In this document: piece after piece, positions 1 through 9,800 of the stretch
Numbering within the stretch: position 1 is the stretch's first letter
How the letters are laid out: every line of letters begins with the position of its first letter
Assembly: GCF_020010905.1 (NCBI RefSeq)
Contig: NZ_JAGJBY010000001.1
Coordinates: 2,004,001-2,068,000 of the forward strand
DNA from: Streptomyces acidiscabies
GTDB lineage: Bacteria; Actinomycetota; Actinomycetes; Streptomycetales; Streptomycetaceae
DNA: 64,000 nucleotides
Direction of reading: 5' to 3'
The notes under the pieces: generated by a model
Seen by the model: the letters and a program-made list of their open reading frames with translations, nothing else
Told to the model about the DNA's origin: nothing
Database searches by the model: none
Position numbers and translations under genes: made by a program

Positions 1-488
1 GCGCGGCGGCCGAGGGTTCCGAAGTGGTCCTGGACGGCAGCGACTTCACGGTCGAGGGCTTCGAGGAGGGCCACTGGATCGGCATCTCCCTCCTGGACAA
101 GGTCCCCACGACGGCGAAGGCGTACCAGGACGAGATCTTCGGCCCGGTCCTCACGGTCCTGCGCGTAGACACGTACGACGAGGGCATCGCCCTCATCAAC
201 GCGTCCCCCTTCGGCAACGGCACGGCGATCTTCACCCGCGACGGCGGCGCGGCCCGCCGCTTCCAACTGGAGGTCGAGGCAGGGATGGTGGGCGTAAACG
301 TCCCGATCCCCGTCCCCGTCGGCTACCACAGCTTCGGCGGCTGGAAGGACTCGCTGTTCGGCGACCACCACATCTACGGCAACGACGGCACGCACTTCTA
401 CACCCGCGGCAAGGTCGTCACGACCCGCTGGCCGGACCCGTCGGAGGGCCCGTCGGGAGTGGACCTGGGCTTCCCGCGCAACCACTGA
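1..488 (+). CDS. mmsA: Methylmalonate-semialdehyde dehydrogenase (CoA-acylating), C-terminal part
   Basis: This is the 3' end of a gene that begins before the window; the open frame runs from base 3 without a start. About 160 residues remain. They carry the C-terminal aldehyde dehydrogenase features YQDEIFGPVLTV, a NASPFGNGTAIFTRDGG segment, and GMVGVNVPIPVPVGYHSFGGW followed by the oligomerisation tail FYTRGKVVTTRWP, which is typical of the CoA-acylating MmsA branch. MmsA converts methylmalonate semialdehyde, NAD and CoA to propionyl-CoA in valine catabolism; the catalytic Cys lies outside the window. The gene converges with a small minus-strand gene, and a strong hairpin sits between their ends. 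The family call is secure; the exact substrate is inferred from the branch. Confidence 0.9.
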   Translation, partial: AAAEGSEVVLDGSDFTVEGFEEGHWIGISLLDKVPTTAKAYQDEIFGPVLTVLRVDTYDEGIALINASPFGNGTAIFTRDGGAARRFQLEVEAGMVGVNVPIPVPVGYHSFGGWKDSLFGDHHIYGNDGTHFYTRGKVVTTRWPDPSEGPSGVDLGFPRNH

Positions 489-505
489 GCAGCAGCGGCA
501 CCCGA

Positions 506-549
506 ACGACGCCCCGTTCCCCCCTACTTGGGGTCGAGCGGGGCGTCGT
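506..549. terminator. Bidirectional hairpin between convergent genes
   Basis: A perfect 11-base stem (506-516 with 539-549, ACGACGCCCCG and its complement) encloses a second CCCC/GGGG stem. It lies just past the mmsA stop, and its right arm falls inside the last codons of the minus-strand gene ending at 524, so the acidic C-terminal codons of that gene double as a terminator arm. Confidence 0.65.
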
Positions 550-844
550 CGTCATCCTCGTCCCCCACCTCGATCCGCCGCCCCCGCGACTCGGCGACCC
601 GCACGGTGTCCCGCAGACACTCGACCAACCGCTTCCCGGCGAACCGCACTTCGCGCGGCGCGGAGTCGGGGTCGTCGAGCACGACCTTGGCGTGCCCGAG
701 CACTTCGACGGCGGTGTCCATCTGCATCGCCTCGATATCGTCGGCGAGTTGAGTGATGTGCCCGTTGCCGCTGGGGTCGGGGGAGAGGTAGCAGGGGCGG
801 CCGTCGGGGGTGGTCCAGGGGAGCAGGCGGAGATTGGGGTCCAT
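524..844 (-). CDS. Small acidic hypothetical protein
   Basis: A 106-residue protein of unknown function. I chose the ATG at 844 because GGAGG lies 8 bases upstream; a longer in-frame version starting at 889 lacks a better site. The sequence has a middle part rich in Asp, Glu and Val (QLADDIEAMQMDTAVEVLGH), a basic stretch around GKRLVECLRDTVRVAESRGRR, and a very acidic tail (GDEDDDDAPLDPK). There is no signal peptide or membrane segment. It is divergent from the XRE regulator gene at 984, so the two may share a control region. Proteins of this size and tail are common beside XRE/DUF397 pairs in Streptomyces, but I cannot assign a family. Confidence 0.7.
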   Translation of the reverse strand: MDPNLRLLPWTTPDGRPCYLSPDPSGNGHITQLADDIEAMQMDTAVEVLGHAKVVLDDPDSAPREVRFAGKRLVECLRDTVRVAESRGRRIEVGDEDDDDAPLDPK

Positions 845-891
845 GGGGGTGCCTCCGGATATGGGGGGATTGACTGGTTGTGCCTCCATGG

Positions 892-936
892 TTGCGGTCT
901 GTCGCTAGCCTCGGGTAGGTGGAAGCCGTTAACGGC
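892..936 (+). promoter_or_regulatory. Candidate promoter and 12-base palindrome upstream of the XRE regulator
   Basis: TTGCGG (892-897) and TAGGTG (916-921) are separated by 18 bases and are followed at 925-936 by the perfect palindrome GCCGTTAACGGC, close to the expected transcription start. The position would suit an operator for the downstream XRE protein or another regulator. The assignment rests on position and symmetry only. Confidence 0.35.
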
Positions 937-983
937 TGAAAGCTGAAACGGGTGGACGACCGAGGGCAAGGAAGCCCGACGAC

Positions 984-1832
984 ATGACCACTGAAGCGAA
1001 CGGCCTCGAAGTGCCGTGCACCGCAAGCGAGTCGTACCGCAAGGAACTCAATCGCCAGCGCATCCTGGCGGGCCTGTCCTTCGGCCAGTTGGCGGCCATC
1101 GTCAAGTACAGCAAACCTCACGTCTACGGCGTGGAGATGGGCACACGTCCCCCACTGCCGCCGATCTCCGAGAAGTTCGACGCGGCGTTCGGGACGGGGG
1201 TGTTGTTCCAGGGGATGTACGCGGGGATCCTGCGGGAGAGGCCGCTGAAGCGGTTCGACCACTGCCTCGCGCTGGAGGCGAAGGCGGTGCGGATCCAGGC
1301 GTACGGCGCGACTCTCGTACCGGGGTTGCTCCAAACCGAGGCGTACATGCGGGCGTTGTTCCTCCGGGACCATCCGAAGGCGGCGCCCGGGGAGGTCGAC
1401 CGTTTCATCGCGAAACGCTTGAGCCGACAGGAGATCCTTCACGGCGACACCAGGCCCGAGTACTGGGCGATCCTCGACGAGGCTGTGCTCCGGCGCGCGG
1501 TGGGCGGACCGGCGGTGATGCGTGAGCAACTCGCCGCGCTCCTCGCCCTGGTGGACACGCCGCGTACGACGATCCAGGTGATCCCGTTCGACGTCGGCGA
1601 GTACGAGGGCATGAACGGCACCCTCATCCTGCTCACGCTCCCCGACAACTCCGTCACCGTCTACCAGGAGGCGTCCGGCATCGGAGAGAGCTTCGATGAT
1701 CGCGGCACCGTGCAGCGCCGCCTGCGCGACTACGATCGGATGAAAGCCCGCGCTCTCTCGCCGGAGGCGTCTGCGGCGATGATCGAAGCGGCGATGGAGA
1801 CGTTCACACCATGCGAGCCACCCCAGACCTGA
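984..1832 (+). CDS. XRE-family regulator with DUF5753 (Scr1-type)
   Basis: A 282-residue regulator. The first 75 residues form a helix-turn-helix (RKELNRQRILAGLSFGQLAA...SKPHVYGVEMGTRPP), and the rest is the DUF5753 sensor domain with its usual markers: LEAKAVRIQAYGATLVPGLLQT, the RLSRQEIL segment, WAILDEAVLRRAVGG, and the IQVIPFDVGEY...F core. The ATG at 984 has AAGGAAG upstream. Members of this family are paired with small DUF397 proteins and often act in development or antibiotic control. The next gene is a DUF397 partner overlapping by 22 bases, which supports co-translation. Its target is unknown; a palindrome upstream may be its own operator. Confidence 0.9.
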   Translation: MTTEANGLEVPCTASESYRKELNRQRILAGLSFGQLAAIVKYSKPHVYGVEMGTRPPLPPISEKFDAAFGTGVLFQGMYAGILRERPLKRFDHCLALEAKAVRIQAYGATLVPGLLQTEAYMRALFLRDHPKAAPGEVDRFIAKRLSRQEILHGDTRPEYWAILDEAVLRRAVGGPAVMREQLAALLALVDTPRTTIQVIPFDVGEYEGMNGTLILLTLPDNSVTVYQEASGIGESFDDRGTVQRRLRDYDRMKARALSPEASAAMIEAAMETFTPCEPPQT

Positions 1833-2023
1833 CCGGCGCCCACTGGCGCAAGTCCAGCCACAGCGACGCCCAGCCGGGCGGCGAGTGCGTCGAGGTCGCC
1901 CACAACATCCCGAACCTCATCCCGGTCCGCGACAGCAAGACCCCCCACACCACCCCGCTGACCTTCGCCCTCCCCGCCTGGCAAGCCTTCGTCGAGGCAA
2001 CTAAGAACACTCCCGCTGTTTGA
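1811..2023 (+). CDS. DUF397 domain protein
   Basis: A 70-residue DUF397 protein. It shows the family pattern: LTGAHWRKSSHSD near the start, then GECVEVAHN, IPVRDSK-like VRDSKTPH, and a hydrophobic end FALPAWQAFVEATK. It starts inside the 3' end of the XRE regulator, so translation is likely coupled. DUF397 proteins are thought to work with the adjacent DUF5753/XRE regulator, possibly as antagonist partners; that role is family knowledge and not visible here. Confidence 0.9.
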   Translation: MRATPDLTGAHWRKSSHSDAQPGGECVEVAHNIPNLIPVRDSKTPHTTPLTFALPAWQAFVEATKNTPAV

Positions 2024-2035
2024 AAGGACTGCGCG

Positions 2036-2188
2036 ATGCGAGCAGTCCCAGACCTGACCGCTGCCCAGTGACGCAAGTCCACCTATAGCGGAGGGCGGGA
2101 GGCAGACGCCTGCGTCGAAGTCGCAGACAACCTCTCCTACTCCATTCCCGTTCGCGCCTACGCGGACGGGCTCTTGAAATCCTGCTAA
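2036..2188 (+). pseudogene. Second DUF397 copy broken by an in-frame TGA
   Basis: Twelve bases after the intact DUF397 gene a second ATG opens MRAVPDLTAAQ, matching the start of the intact copy. Codon 12 is then TGA where the family has TGG (the Trp of the W-R-K-S motif). Reading through, the frame continues as RKSTYSGGREADACVEVADN...IPVRAYADG and stops at 2186-2188, so both flanking halves are clearly DUF397 and the frame is otherwise intact apart from a shortened end. One base change explains the break. Confidence 0.8.
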
Positions 2189-2345
2189 ACCTCTCGGAGG
2201 TGGAACGGGAAGTCGCGGTCCACCTCGTCCCAGATCTCCACGTCGATATCTAGAGTTCCGTCGGAGTCGATGAAGAATGCCTCGCGGTAGTAGCATTCTG
2301 TAAATGCCTCCACCATTTGAGTGACGTTTTCGTAGGCTGCGGTCG
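2185..2345 (-). pseudogene. Truncated C-terminal fragment, possibly of an immunity protein
   Basis: On the minus strand an open stretch runs from a stop near 2350 to TAG at 2187-2185, with an internal ATG at 2316. It reads YENVTQMVEAFTECYYREAF then FIDSDGTLDIDVEIWDEVDR and ends in HLREV. It is AT-richer than its surroundings and lacks a 5' half. The Tyr/acidic end resembles the C-terminus of SMI1/KNR4 (SUKH) immunity proteins, which would fit the toxin island next door. The family call is an inference; a gene cut short at the edge of transposase debris is what the sequence shows. Confidence 0.45.
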
Positions 2346-2392
2346 GTCACTCTGTGTGAGGTAGCTGGGATGGCTGCGCCCCCGGCGCAAAG

Positions 2393-2455
2393 AGCCCGTA
2401 GGTCTTCATGATCGTGGTTGTTCTCTACGCAACCGATCACGAAACCCCACGGGCT
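2393..2455. repeat. Imperfect inverted repeat at the left edge of the transposase remnant
   Basis: AGCCCGT at 2393-2399 pairs with ACGGGCT at 2449-2455, and inner segments (TGATCGTGGTTG against CAACCGATCA) extend the dyad with mismatches. It sits immediately before the decayed transposase frame and probably marks the terminal or subterminal region of the old insertion sequence. Confidence 0.45.
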
Positions 2456-3255
2456 TGAACATCGACAATACCGGGACCAATGAGGCGGCCACGCGACTTC
2501 TGAGGCTGGAGGGGGTGAGCGTGACGCAGGTCAAGGACGACAGATCGGGCGGATCGACGGTGTACGTCGTCACGGCCGAGGAATCCGCCCGGGTCTGCCC
2601 CCTGCGGGGTCTTCGCCACCCGGTTGAAGGACTACCGCACCACCCTGCCCCGGCACCTGCCCTGTGGTGGGCGCCCGGTGAATATCCAGTGGCGCAAAGC
2701 GCGCTGGTGCTGCACCGAACCCGCCTGCCCACGCGGCTCGTTCACCGAGGCGATCCGTGCGGTCCCCGTGGGAATGCGGACCACCACCGCCCTGCGCCGG
2801 GCGGCGGGGGCCGCGGTCTGCGACGGCTCTCGCACCGTCGTGCAGGCCGGCCGCGACCCGCGCCTGAGCCGGCCAGGTCGTGCAGCACTGCTTCGAGAAG
2901 TATGCGGCCGAAGCCCTGCCGGCCACCTCGTCGATCGGGATCGACGAGACCCGGCGGGGCAGCCGGTGCGGAAGCAGAACCCCGCCACCAGCGAGTGGGA
3001 ACTCGTCGCGGACGCCTGGCACATCGGCTTCGTCGACGCGATCGGCGGACGCGGTCTGTTCGGCCAGGTCGAAGGCCGCACGCGGCGTCGGTCGCTGACT
3101 GGCTCACTTCCCGGCCCGCCACCTGCGCGAGCGGGTCCGCTATCGTGCAGCTCGCCCAGCGCCACTTCGCCGACGTCTCACCTGGCGACAGTACGGCCGC
3201 CGGGCCCGCAAGGCCGACACCCCGCCAGGGCGCACCCGGCAGGGCTTTTTATTTT
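2455..3255 (+). pseudogene. ISL3-family transposase remnant with several frameshifts and a deletion
   Basis: The transposase is spread over three frames. A TTG start at 2455 gives MNIDNTGTNEAATRLLRLEG and then VTAEESARVCP; a shift near 2610 leads into LKDYRTTLPRHLPCGGRPV, RWCCTEPACPRGSFTEAI and MRTTTALRRAAGAAVCDGS; another gives QHCFEKYAAEALPATSSIG and IDETRRG; and further on WELVADAWHIGFVDAIGGRG and SVADWLTSRP. Near 3130 the frame jumps to IVQLAQRHFADV, so part of the catalytic core appears deleted. The zinc-finger-like start, the RTTTALRRAAG block and the IDETRRG motif are typical of ISL3 transposases. It cannot be functional. Confidence 0.75.
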
Positions 3256-3281
3256 CTATTGCAACCTTTGGAGGGGTGAGT

Positions 3282-3803
3282 TCACGCCAGGGAGTCCGCC
3301 TCCGCAGTATTCTCGGCGATCATCCCACGAAAGAAATCGGAGAAGGTTCGATACCTTTCGATTTCCCCGCCCGCAAGCCAGATGACGGGGGCCGGTCGCT
3401 TCAGATCGCTCGCACACGGCATGACGAGGATGTCGATGTCCGTCCGTGACGCCCCGATGGGAATCAGGCGGGTGAAGCTTTCTCCGTGCTCGATCTCCAC
3501 CTCATCCTCGATCACGCGTACCAATTCCTCGGCTTCGGCGTAAGCGTCGGTATAGAAGTCCGCCGTCCCGAACAGGTCAATGTCCTGCAAAATGGCCGAC
3601 CAGCCATCCGCATGCAGGAGGAAATCGGCGTATTCAGGGTCCACCGAACAGTGAGTCACCGTAGCGATCTCCGCGATCCGACTCGGTATGGCTGGAGGCC
3701 GACGTTGCTCGTGACGCCATAGCCCGTCTCGGTCACTCGCCGCCAACCTGCGCTTAGCCGTTTCCATTTCCGCAAAAAGCGCCGACCAATCAGACACCGC
3801 CAC
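3282..3803 (-). CDS. SMI1/KNR4 (SUKH) family immunity protein
   Basis: A 173-residue cytoplasmic protein with the SUKH layout: a basic N-terminal helix, PPAIPSRIAEIATVTHCSVD, the central YADFLLHADGWSAILQDIDL FGTADF strand-turn region, and a C-terminal EIERYRTFSDFFRGMIAEN helix. SUKH proteins neutralise the C-terminal toxin of the polymorphic toxin they sit behind. The start codon lies 14 bases inside the 3' end of the RHS gene, so the two are translationally coupled and this is almost certainly the cognate immunity gene. Base composition is clearly lower in GC than the neighbours, in keeping with horizontal exchange of toxin/immunity modules. The toxin it binds is of an unassigned type. Confidence 0.85.
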   Translation of the reverse strand: MAVSDWSALFAEMETAKRRLAASDRDGLWRHEQRRPPAIPSRIAEIATVTHCSVDPEYADFLLHADGWSAILQDIDLFGTADFYTDAYAEAEELVRVIEDEVEIEHGESFTRLIPIGASRTDIDILVMPCASDLKRPAPVIWLAGGEIERYRTFSDFFRGMIAENTAEADSLA

Positions 3804-6800
3804 CCCTGTTATCCACCAGCACGAATCTCCTAGGACTGCACCCCACGGGGCAGCGCTGCCCCTGGGCAGAAAGACTACTGTTCACCCGCTTCGCCATATC
3901 GATCCAGGTTGGCGGCTTCCCATGACCCAGCCACATCGCATCCGGCGCATGCCCGGCAACACCAGAGTAGGGAGTTCCGGCCGCCGCCGCACGGCGCCGC
4001 TCGATGGCTGCCTCACGTGCCGCCTCCCTTCTGATGGAACCTGCGGTAGAGACCCGTCCCGTGGGCGACATCTGGCCCCGCGCAATGGCGTCATTGGCCG
4101 CATCTACATAGTCTGCGAACTGCTGTGCTTCTGCGTCTGTGGCCCACTCGGGGATCCTGACCTCAGCTTCGCCGTTAACGTTGCAGTTGTGAACGAGTAC
4201 CGGCGTGGCCCCCGCGAGCACATAGTACGTGTGCAGGCTGCTGACAGTGAGGTTATGGACTGTCTCATCCAGCGCCGTCCACCGTTCGACGGCTGAGATC
4301 TGGACCAGCGTTCCGGCACCGGTCCGCAGCAACTCGCCGGCTCGCAGGTCGGTCGCGTCGATCCACTCACCCAGCTCCGGGACCCAGAAAGGGTGGCCGT
4401 CGGTGGCGGTGACGTCGGCGGTCTTCGTGCCCTTGTCGCCGTCGGTGTCGATGATGACCTTGACCAGGTGCTTGACGCCCTTGCCCTTGATCTCGCGGGT
4501 GACCGTCTCCACCCGCGTCTCACCGGTTTCGGGGTCGGTGGCAAGGACCTTGTCGCCGACCTTGACGTCCTTGATGGCCTTGGTGGTGCCATCGGCCGTC
4601 AGGACACGGGTGTCCGGGGTGAAGCTGTTGGTCGTGCAAGACGCGGCGGCCTCCGAACTCGAATTGCCCGAGCCCGAGTCCTCCTTCCCCGACCCGCTCC
4701 GTGACCCTCCGGACTTGTTCTCCGCCTTGCCGCCCCCGGCAGATCCCTTCTGCTGGGCCGTCTTACGGGCCTGGACCTGTACGGGGTTGCCGCGTGCCCC
4801 CTTGGACCCGGTATGAGCCTTCTTCTTGGCTGCTTCCGCAGCTGCCTTCGCGGCGGCCTGCGCTTTCCGTTTGGCCTCCGCCGCAGCGGCCTCCGCGGCC
4901 TTCTTCGCCTTGACCAGCGCCGCCTTGGCGGCCTGGGCCGCCTTGAGCCCGGTCTCAGCTGCTGCCTTGGCCGAGCGCCAGGCGTTGACAGCCTTGCGCG
5001 TCGATTTGAAGGCTCCCCACATCTTCTTGGATTTAGAGAAGAAGCTGGTGGCGGGAATTGCGTCCATCAGCAGGCTTCCGCAGGCCCACAAGTCGCCTTG
5101 AGAGAAGCATCCGACAACGTCGTCCCATCCGATGAACTGCTTGAACACCGCCCAGCCGGTCGCCAGGATCACATCGCCGATGGACCGGTTCAGCGTCCGC
5201 TGGTACTCCGCGATCTTCGCGTCCAGCGCTGCGATCGACGCGTCGAAGCTCGATGCCGTCGAGGTGAGGCCGGAGGGGTCGGAGTGGGTGACCGGGTTGT
5301 TGTTGGCGTAGGAGTAGCCGTTCGCCTGGAGCGGGTCGGACTGGTCGAGGACGGGGTCGGCGGAGAGGAAGCGGCCCGTCGACGGGTCGTACTCCCGCGC
5401 ACCCATGTGGACCAGGCCGGAGCCGGCGTCGTCGTCACCTGTGTGGAACGCCGTGTGCGACCGGGGTTGCAGGTTCGCGGCACGGTCCTCGCCCCACGGG
5501 TCCTTCTTCGTGACCCGGACCGCCATGCCGTCGTCGAGTCGGACCTCTGCCAGTGGCGTGTCGTTGAGGTCGGTCGCCTGGGCGTACAAGTGCTCCACGA
5601 AACCGGCGGTGTTGGCCGCCGCCTCGTGGTAGCGCGTCACCGCGACGCTGCCGCCGTAGGTCCGCTCCGCGTACCGGACTTTCCCCGCGGTCGTCAACGA
5701 CACCTTCGCGTCCGGCAGATGCAGCACCGCACCCGCGCTGGTGCGCTCCAGCAGCCGGTTGCCCATCGCGTCGTACACATACGACGTTTTCGACGCGGGC
5801 TTCCAGATCTGCGTCGCCACCGTCGAGTTGCAGGCGGTCAGTGTCAGATCGGTGCCCACGGTCGCGGCCGGTGTGGACAGGCACAGGCCCGTCGAGACGT
5901 GCTTGATCTGGCCGGTGTCCAGCGTCTGCCACTGCTGTGCCGCCACTGTGGTCGCGCACGCCTGGATCACCACGGCCGAGCCGGCTGCCGTGCCGCTGGG
6001 TTGAGCACACTGCCCGCCCACGACCAATTGGCCCACGGTGGAGTCCGAACCAGCAGGCTGCACACGGAAGTTCTGCGGCTTGCTCCCATTGCAGACGTAG
6101 ACCTGAAGCGCCGTACCGGCCGTCGTTAGACCGCCCGCCAGGTCCAGGCACAGGCTCGACGCGCCCACCCACGGCCCTGAACCCTCCGCACCGAACCCGG
6201 TGACCGACTCGACCTTGCCGTCCCACGTCCAGGCCAAGCTCTGGGCGGAGTCGTCGGCGTCGGCGCGGTCCACCACGTTGCCTGCCGCGTCGTACGACTG
6301 CGTCGAACGGGACTTGACCTGCGCCCCCGCAGCCGTCGTCGACGTCTCCGTGGCCGAAGTCAGCGTGTGCGGCTGGTCGTTCTTCACTGCCTCCGACGCG
6401 TCTGTGCCGTAGGCGTACTCCGTGACGACGTCGCCCTTGGTGTCCCGCACGCCCGATGTGAACGTCGGATCGGCTTTGTACGCCGTCTTCTTGGTGCGGT
6501 TGCCGAGCACGTCGTACTCGTACGACTGCCAGTAACCGGCCGAAGCGGACGAGACGTTGACCGTGCCGTCCGCGTACACCGGCGCGGGGGACGGCTTGCC
6601 GGAGGCCGTGCAGGTGCCGCCACCCGGAGTCGTCCACGCCTGGGTGAGCTGGCCGAGGGTGTCGTACGTGAAGCACTGCCGTTCGGCCGCCGTGCCCATG
6701 CGGTCGGCGACGGACAGGACGTTGCCGGAGGCGTCGTAGGCGTAGGAGCGTTTGCTGACCTCGCTGCCGGGGACGACCGTGGTGTCCGTGGCGCTCTCCC

Positions 6801-9800
6801 GGACCAGCCGGGCGGTGAGGAGTTCGCCGGTGGACTCGTCGAAGGTGTTCTCCTGCCACAGGCGGTGTCCCGCCTCGCCGACCGTCGAGCGCAGGACCTG
6901 GCCGTAGGGCGAGTAAGCGGTCTCGGCGGTGTACCAGCCGCGCCCGGACACCGTGACCGGCAGGCCGGCCTCGTTGTAGCGGGTGACGACGTCCTCGGCA
7001 CTGAGGCTGCCCGCTGCCGGAGAGCTGTACTTCTCCAACTGGCCGTCGGAGTTGTACGTGTAGTTGTACGTGTACTGCGTCGCGAAGCCGTCCGCGGTCA
7101 GACCCGGCGTCGAACCCGGCGGGAGTGCCGTGGTCATCGCGGTCGGCTGGTAGTCGGCCGTGTAACCGGCGATCGACGTGGTGTACGCCTTGCCGTCGGT
7201 GTAGCGGGTGGCCGAGGACAACTGGCCCTTGCCACCGGTCGCGCCGTCGTAGGCGTATGCCTGGACGAGCGTGGAGGCGGAGGCGCCCTTGGGGGTGACC
7301 TTGATCTCCGAGACGCGGTTCAGACGCTCGTAGGTGTAGGAGACCTTCTGCCCGCGCGCGTCGGTCGCGGAGGAGACCCGCCCGTAGGCGTCGTAGTCGG
7401 TGTGCGTCGCGCCGGTGTCCGGATCGGTGGTGTCGGTGACCCTGCCGAGGGCGTCGTACGTCCAGGTGCGGGTGTGGCCGACGTCGTCGGTGCTGGTCAC
7501 CATGTCGCCGCGCAGGTCGTACGCGTACGTCGTGCTGACCGCGCCCGCTTCGCTCAACTGGGTGTCGCTGAAGGTGTCCTGACGTACCGTCCGGCCCAAG
7601 GCGTCCGTCCAGACCCGGGATGCCGGGGTGCCCTGCGGCTGACGGACGATCGTGTGGTCGAGGGCGTACTCGTAGCGGGTGCGGCGGTCGGTGGTCGGTA
7701 CCGGCTTGTCGGCGTTGGTGAACGTCTCGCCGGTCTGCGGGTACGAGTGGTGGACGGGGGTGACCGTCAGGACGCGGCCCAGGCCGTCGTACGTGTACGA
7801 CGTGGCGTTGGGGACCGCCGACTCGGACTCGGGTGCCACCAGGCCGGTGCCCGGGTCACCCGCCATGTAGTAGGCGTTGCGGGTGAAACGGACCTGGCCG
7901 GAGGCGTTGTGGAAGGTGTCGGTGACCAGTCTGCCGCCACCCACTGCCGGGACCTGGGTCTGACGTTCACGCCCCAGGCCGTCGTAGATGGTGGTGGCGG
8001 TCTTGTACGTCGCGTCCCCGGCGGCGCCGCTCGGGTTGTCCGACAGCGACTCCGTGACGACGGACACCGGGTTCTTGAGGTCGGTGTTGTAGGAGTAACG
8101 CGCGGTGGGGTCGTCGGTGGCGGACTGGGTGGTGTCCCAGGCGGCGACCGCGCGGCCCAGCGGATCGTACTGGTACGACGTGACGCGGCCGTTGGCGTCG
8201 GTCGACGTGCGCGTGGTGCCGCGTCCGGGTTCGACAGCGGTGGTCTCCCGCAGGTTGCTCCCGCCCGCGTCGGCCACTGTCTCGATCGAGTAGACCTGGC
8301 CGCTCGACGGCGTGTACGTCGTCGTGTTGGCGATCCCCGTCGGGTCGGTGACCTTGACGACACGGCCGAGGCCGTCGTACTCGGTCCGCGACTCGGCGAT
8401 GCTCTCCTGCCAGCCGGTGCCGGTGCCGGTCGGGGTGACCGTCCTGGTCGCCAGGCCGTTGGCGGGTGTGGCTGTGAGGCTGCTCGCGCCGTCGTAGTAG
8501 ACGCGCGAGGCGGCCACGAGGGTCGGGCCGGTCGACGCCGACAGATCGGCGGAACAGGTGGTGGCGCCGGTCGTCGTCACGGTCTGGGAGACCAGGCCGA
8601 TGAGGTAGGCGGCCGTGTTGTGCACGTATGACGTCACCGTGCACGAGTCGTCTTTCGAGTCTGCCAGGTCGCCGTATTCATGGACCTTGACCGGCAACCC
8701 GTAGGTGCCCTCGTACTCGGTCTTCGTGCTGACCGTGCGCAGCGTCGAGCCGTCGGCACCCTTGCCCGATGCCTTCGTGTACGTAGTGGTCGCGCCCAGC
8801 GTGACACGTTCGGCGACCACGTCCGGGCCGTCGGTGCGCTCCCGGGTGGCCAACCGGACCGGAGGGTCGGGGACGTTGACCGTACGGGATGTCCATCCGG
8901 TCCTGGTGTCGGCGGCGGCGTTCGGGTAGGCCAGCGACTCGGCGACCATACCGGCGTACGCCTTCAGGTCGTTCGCGAGGACCTTGCCCTCGATGTCGGC
9001 TGTCTTGACGGCGCGCTTGACGTCGTCGGTCGACTTGTCCGGGGTGTTGTCCGCGAGAACGTCGTCGTACATGCCCCGGAAGTAGCGGGTGACCGACTTG
9101 GCGGCGACGCTGCCCGCGGACGCGTCGGTGGCTCCGGTGACGGTCGTGACGGTGGGATAGCCGCGCCAGTCGTCCCAGGTGCGGGTCTTGGGACGGGAGA
9201 ACTCCGCCTGGCCCTTGGCCCACAGAGGGCTGCTGTCGGTGTCGTAGGTGTACTTCGTCACGATCTCCTGAGCATCCGCGAGCCGCGGGAACTCGGTGAT
9301 CTTGTCGACGACGTACTTGTGGAACCAGGAGATGCGCTTGTCGGCCAGTTCGCCGTCGGCGTGCCAGTGGACGGGATAGCAGAGCTGGTCGTTCTGGTCC
9401 GGGTCCGGTCGGGCGCTGCCGGGCAGGCACTTGCCTGCCGGCGTCTTGTAGTCGATGTGCGTGCGGCCGCCGTATTCGGAGACGACATCCTGGATGCGCA
9501 GCCGGTCGAACACCTCGCCCTGATCGGCTGCCGTTTCCTTGACCCGGTTGGGCAGTGCCTGCTTGTTGTGACCGAAGGAGACGGGGTTGAGGGTGTCCGT
9601 GGCACCGTCGACGGCGTATCCGGTACGGGTGATGGACTCCAGCCACAGCGCGGTGTACTCACCGGTCAGGTCCCAGGGAAAGGACTGTCCCAGGCTCCAG
9701 GAGTCGACCTTCGACAGCAGGGTCGACGAGCCCGGCGCCACACCGCAGGCGTTGCGCTGTCCGGTCTCGTTGCCGTCGGTGTCCGCCTTGTACTCGGTCA

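Noticed and set aside
4180..4640. Hint domain as a splicing intein
   Set aside because: The region ends in HNC like an intein, but it is followed only by a C-terminal toxin behind an RHS core, which is the standard pretoxin Hint layout; cleavage, not splicing, is the likely outcome.
4813..6129. Long open frame antisense to the RHS gene
   Set aside because: It mirrors the codon pattern of the RHS gene on the other strand, is Arg-rich and lacks domain sense; such antisense frames are normal at this GC content.
6367..8631. 754-residue open frame antisense to the RHS gene
   Set aside because: It has Val/Arg/Gly-rich composition with no motif and no ribosome site, while the opposite frame has clear YD repeats.
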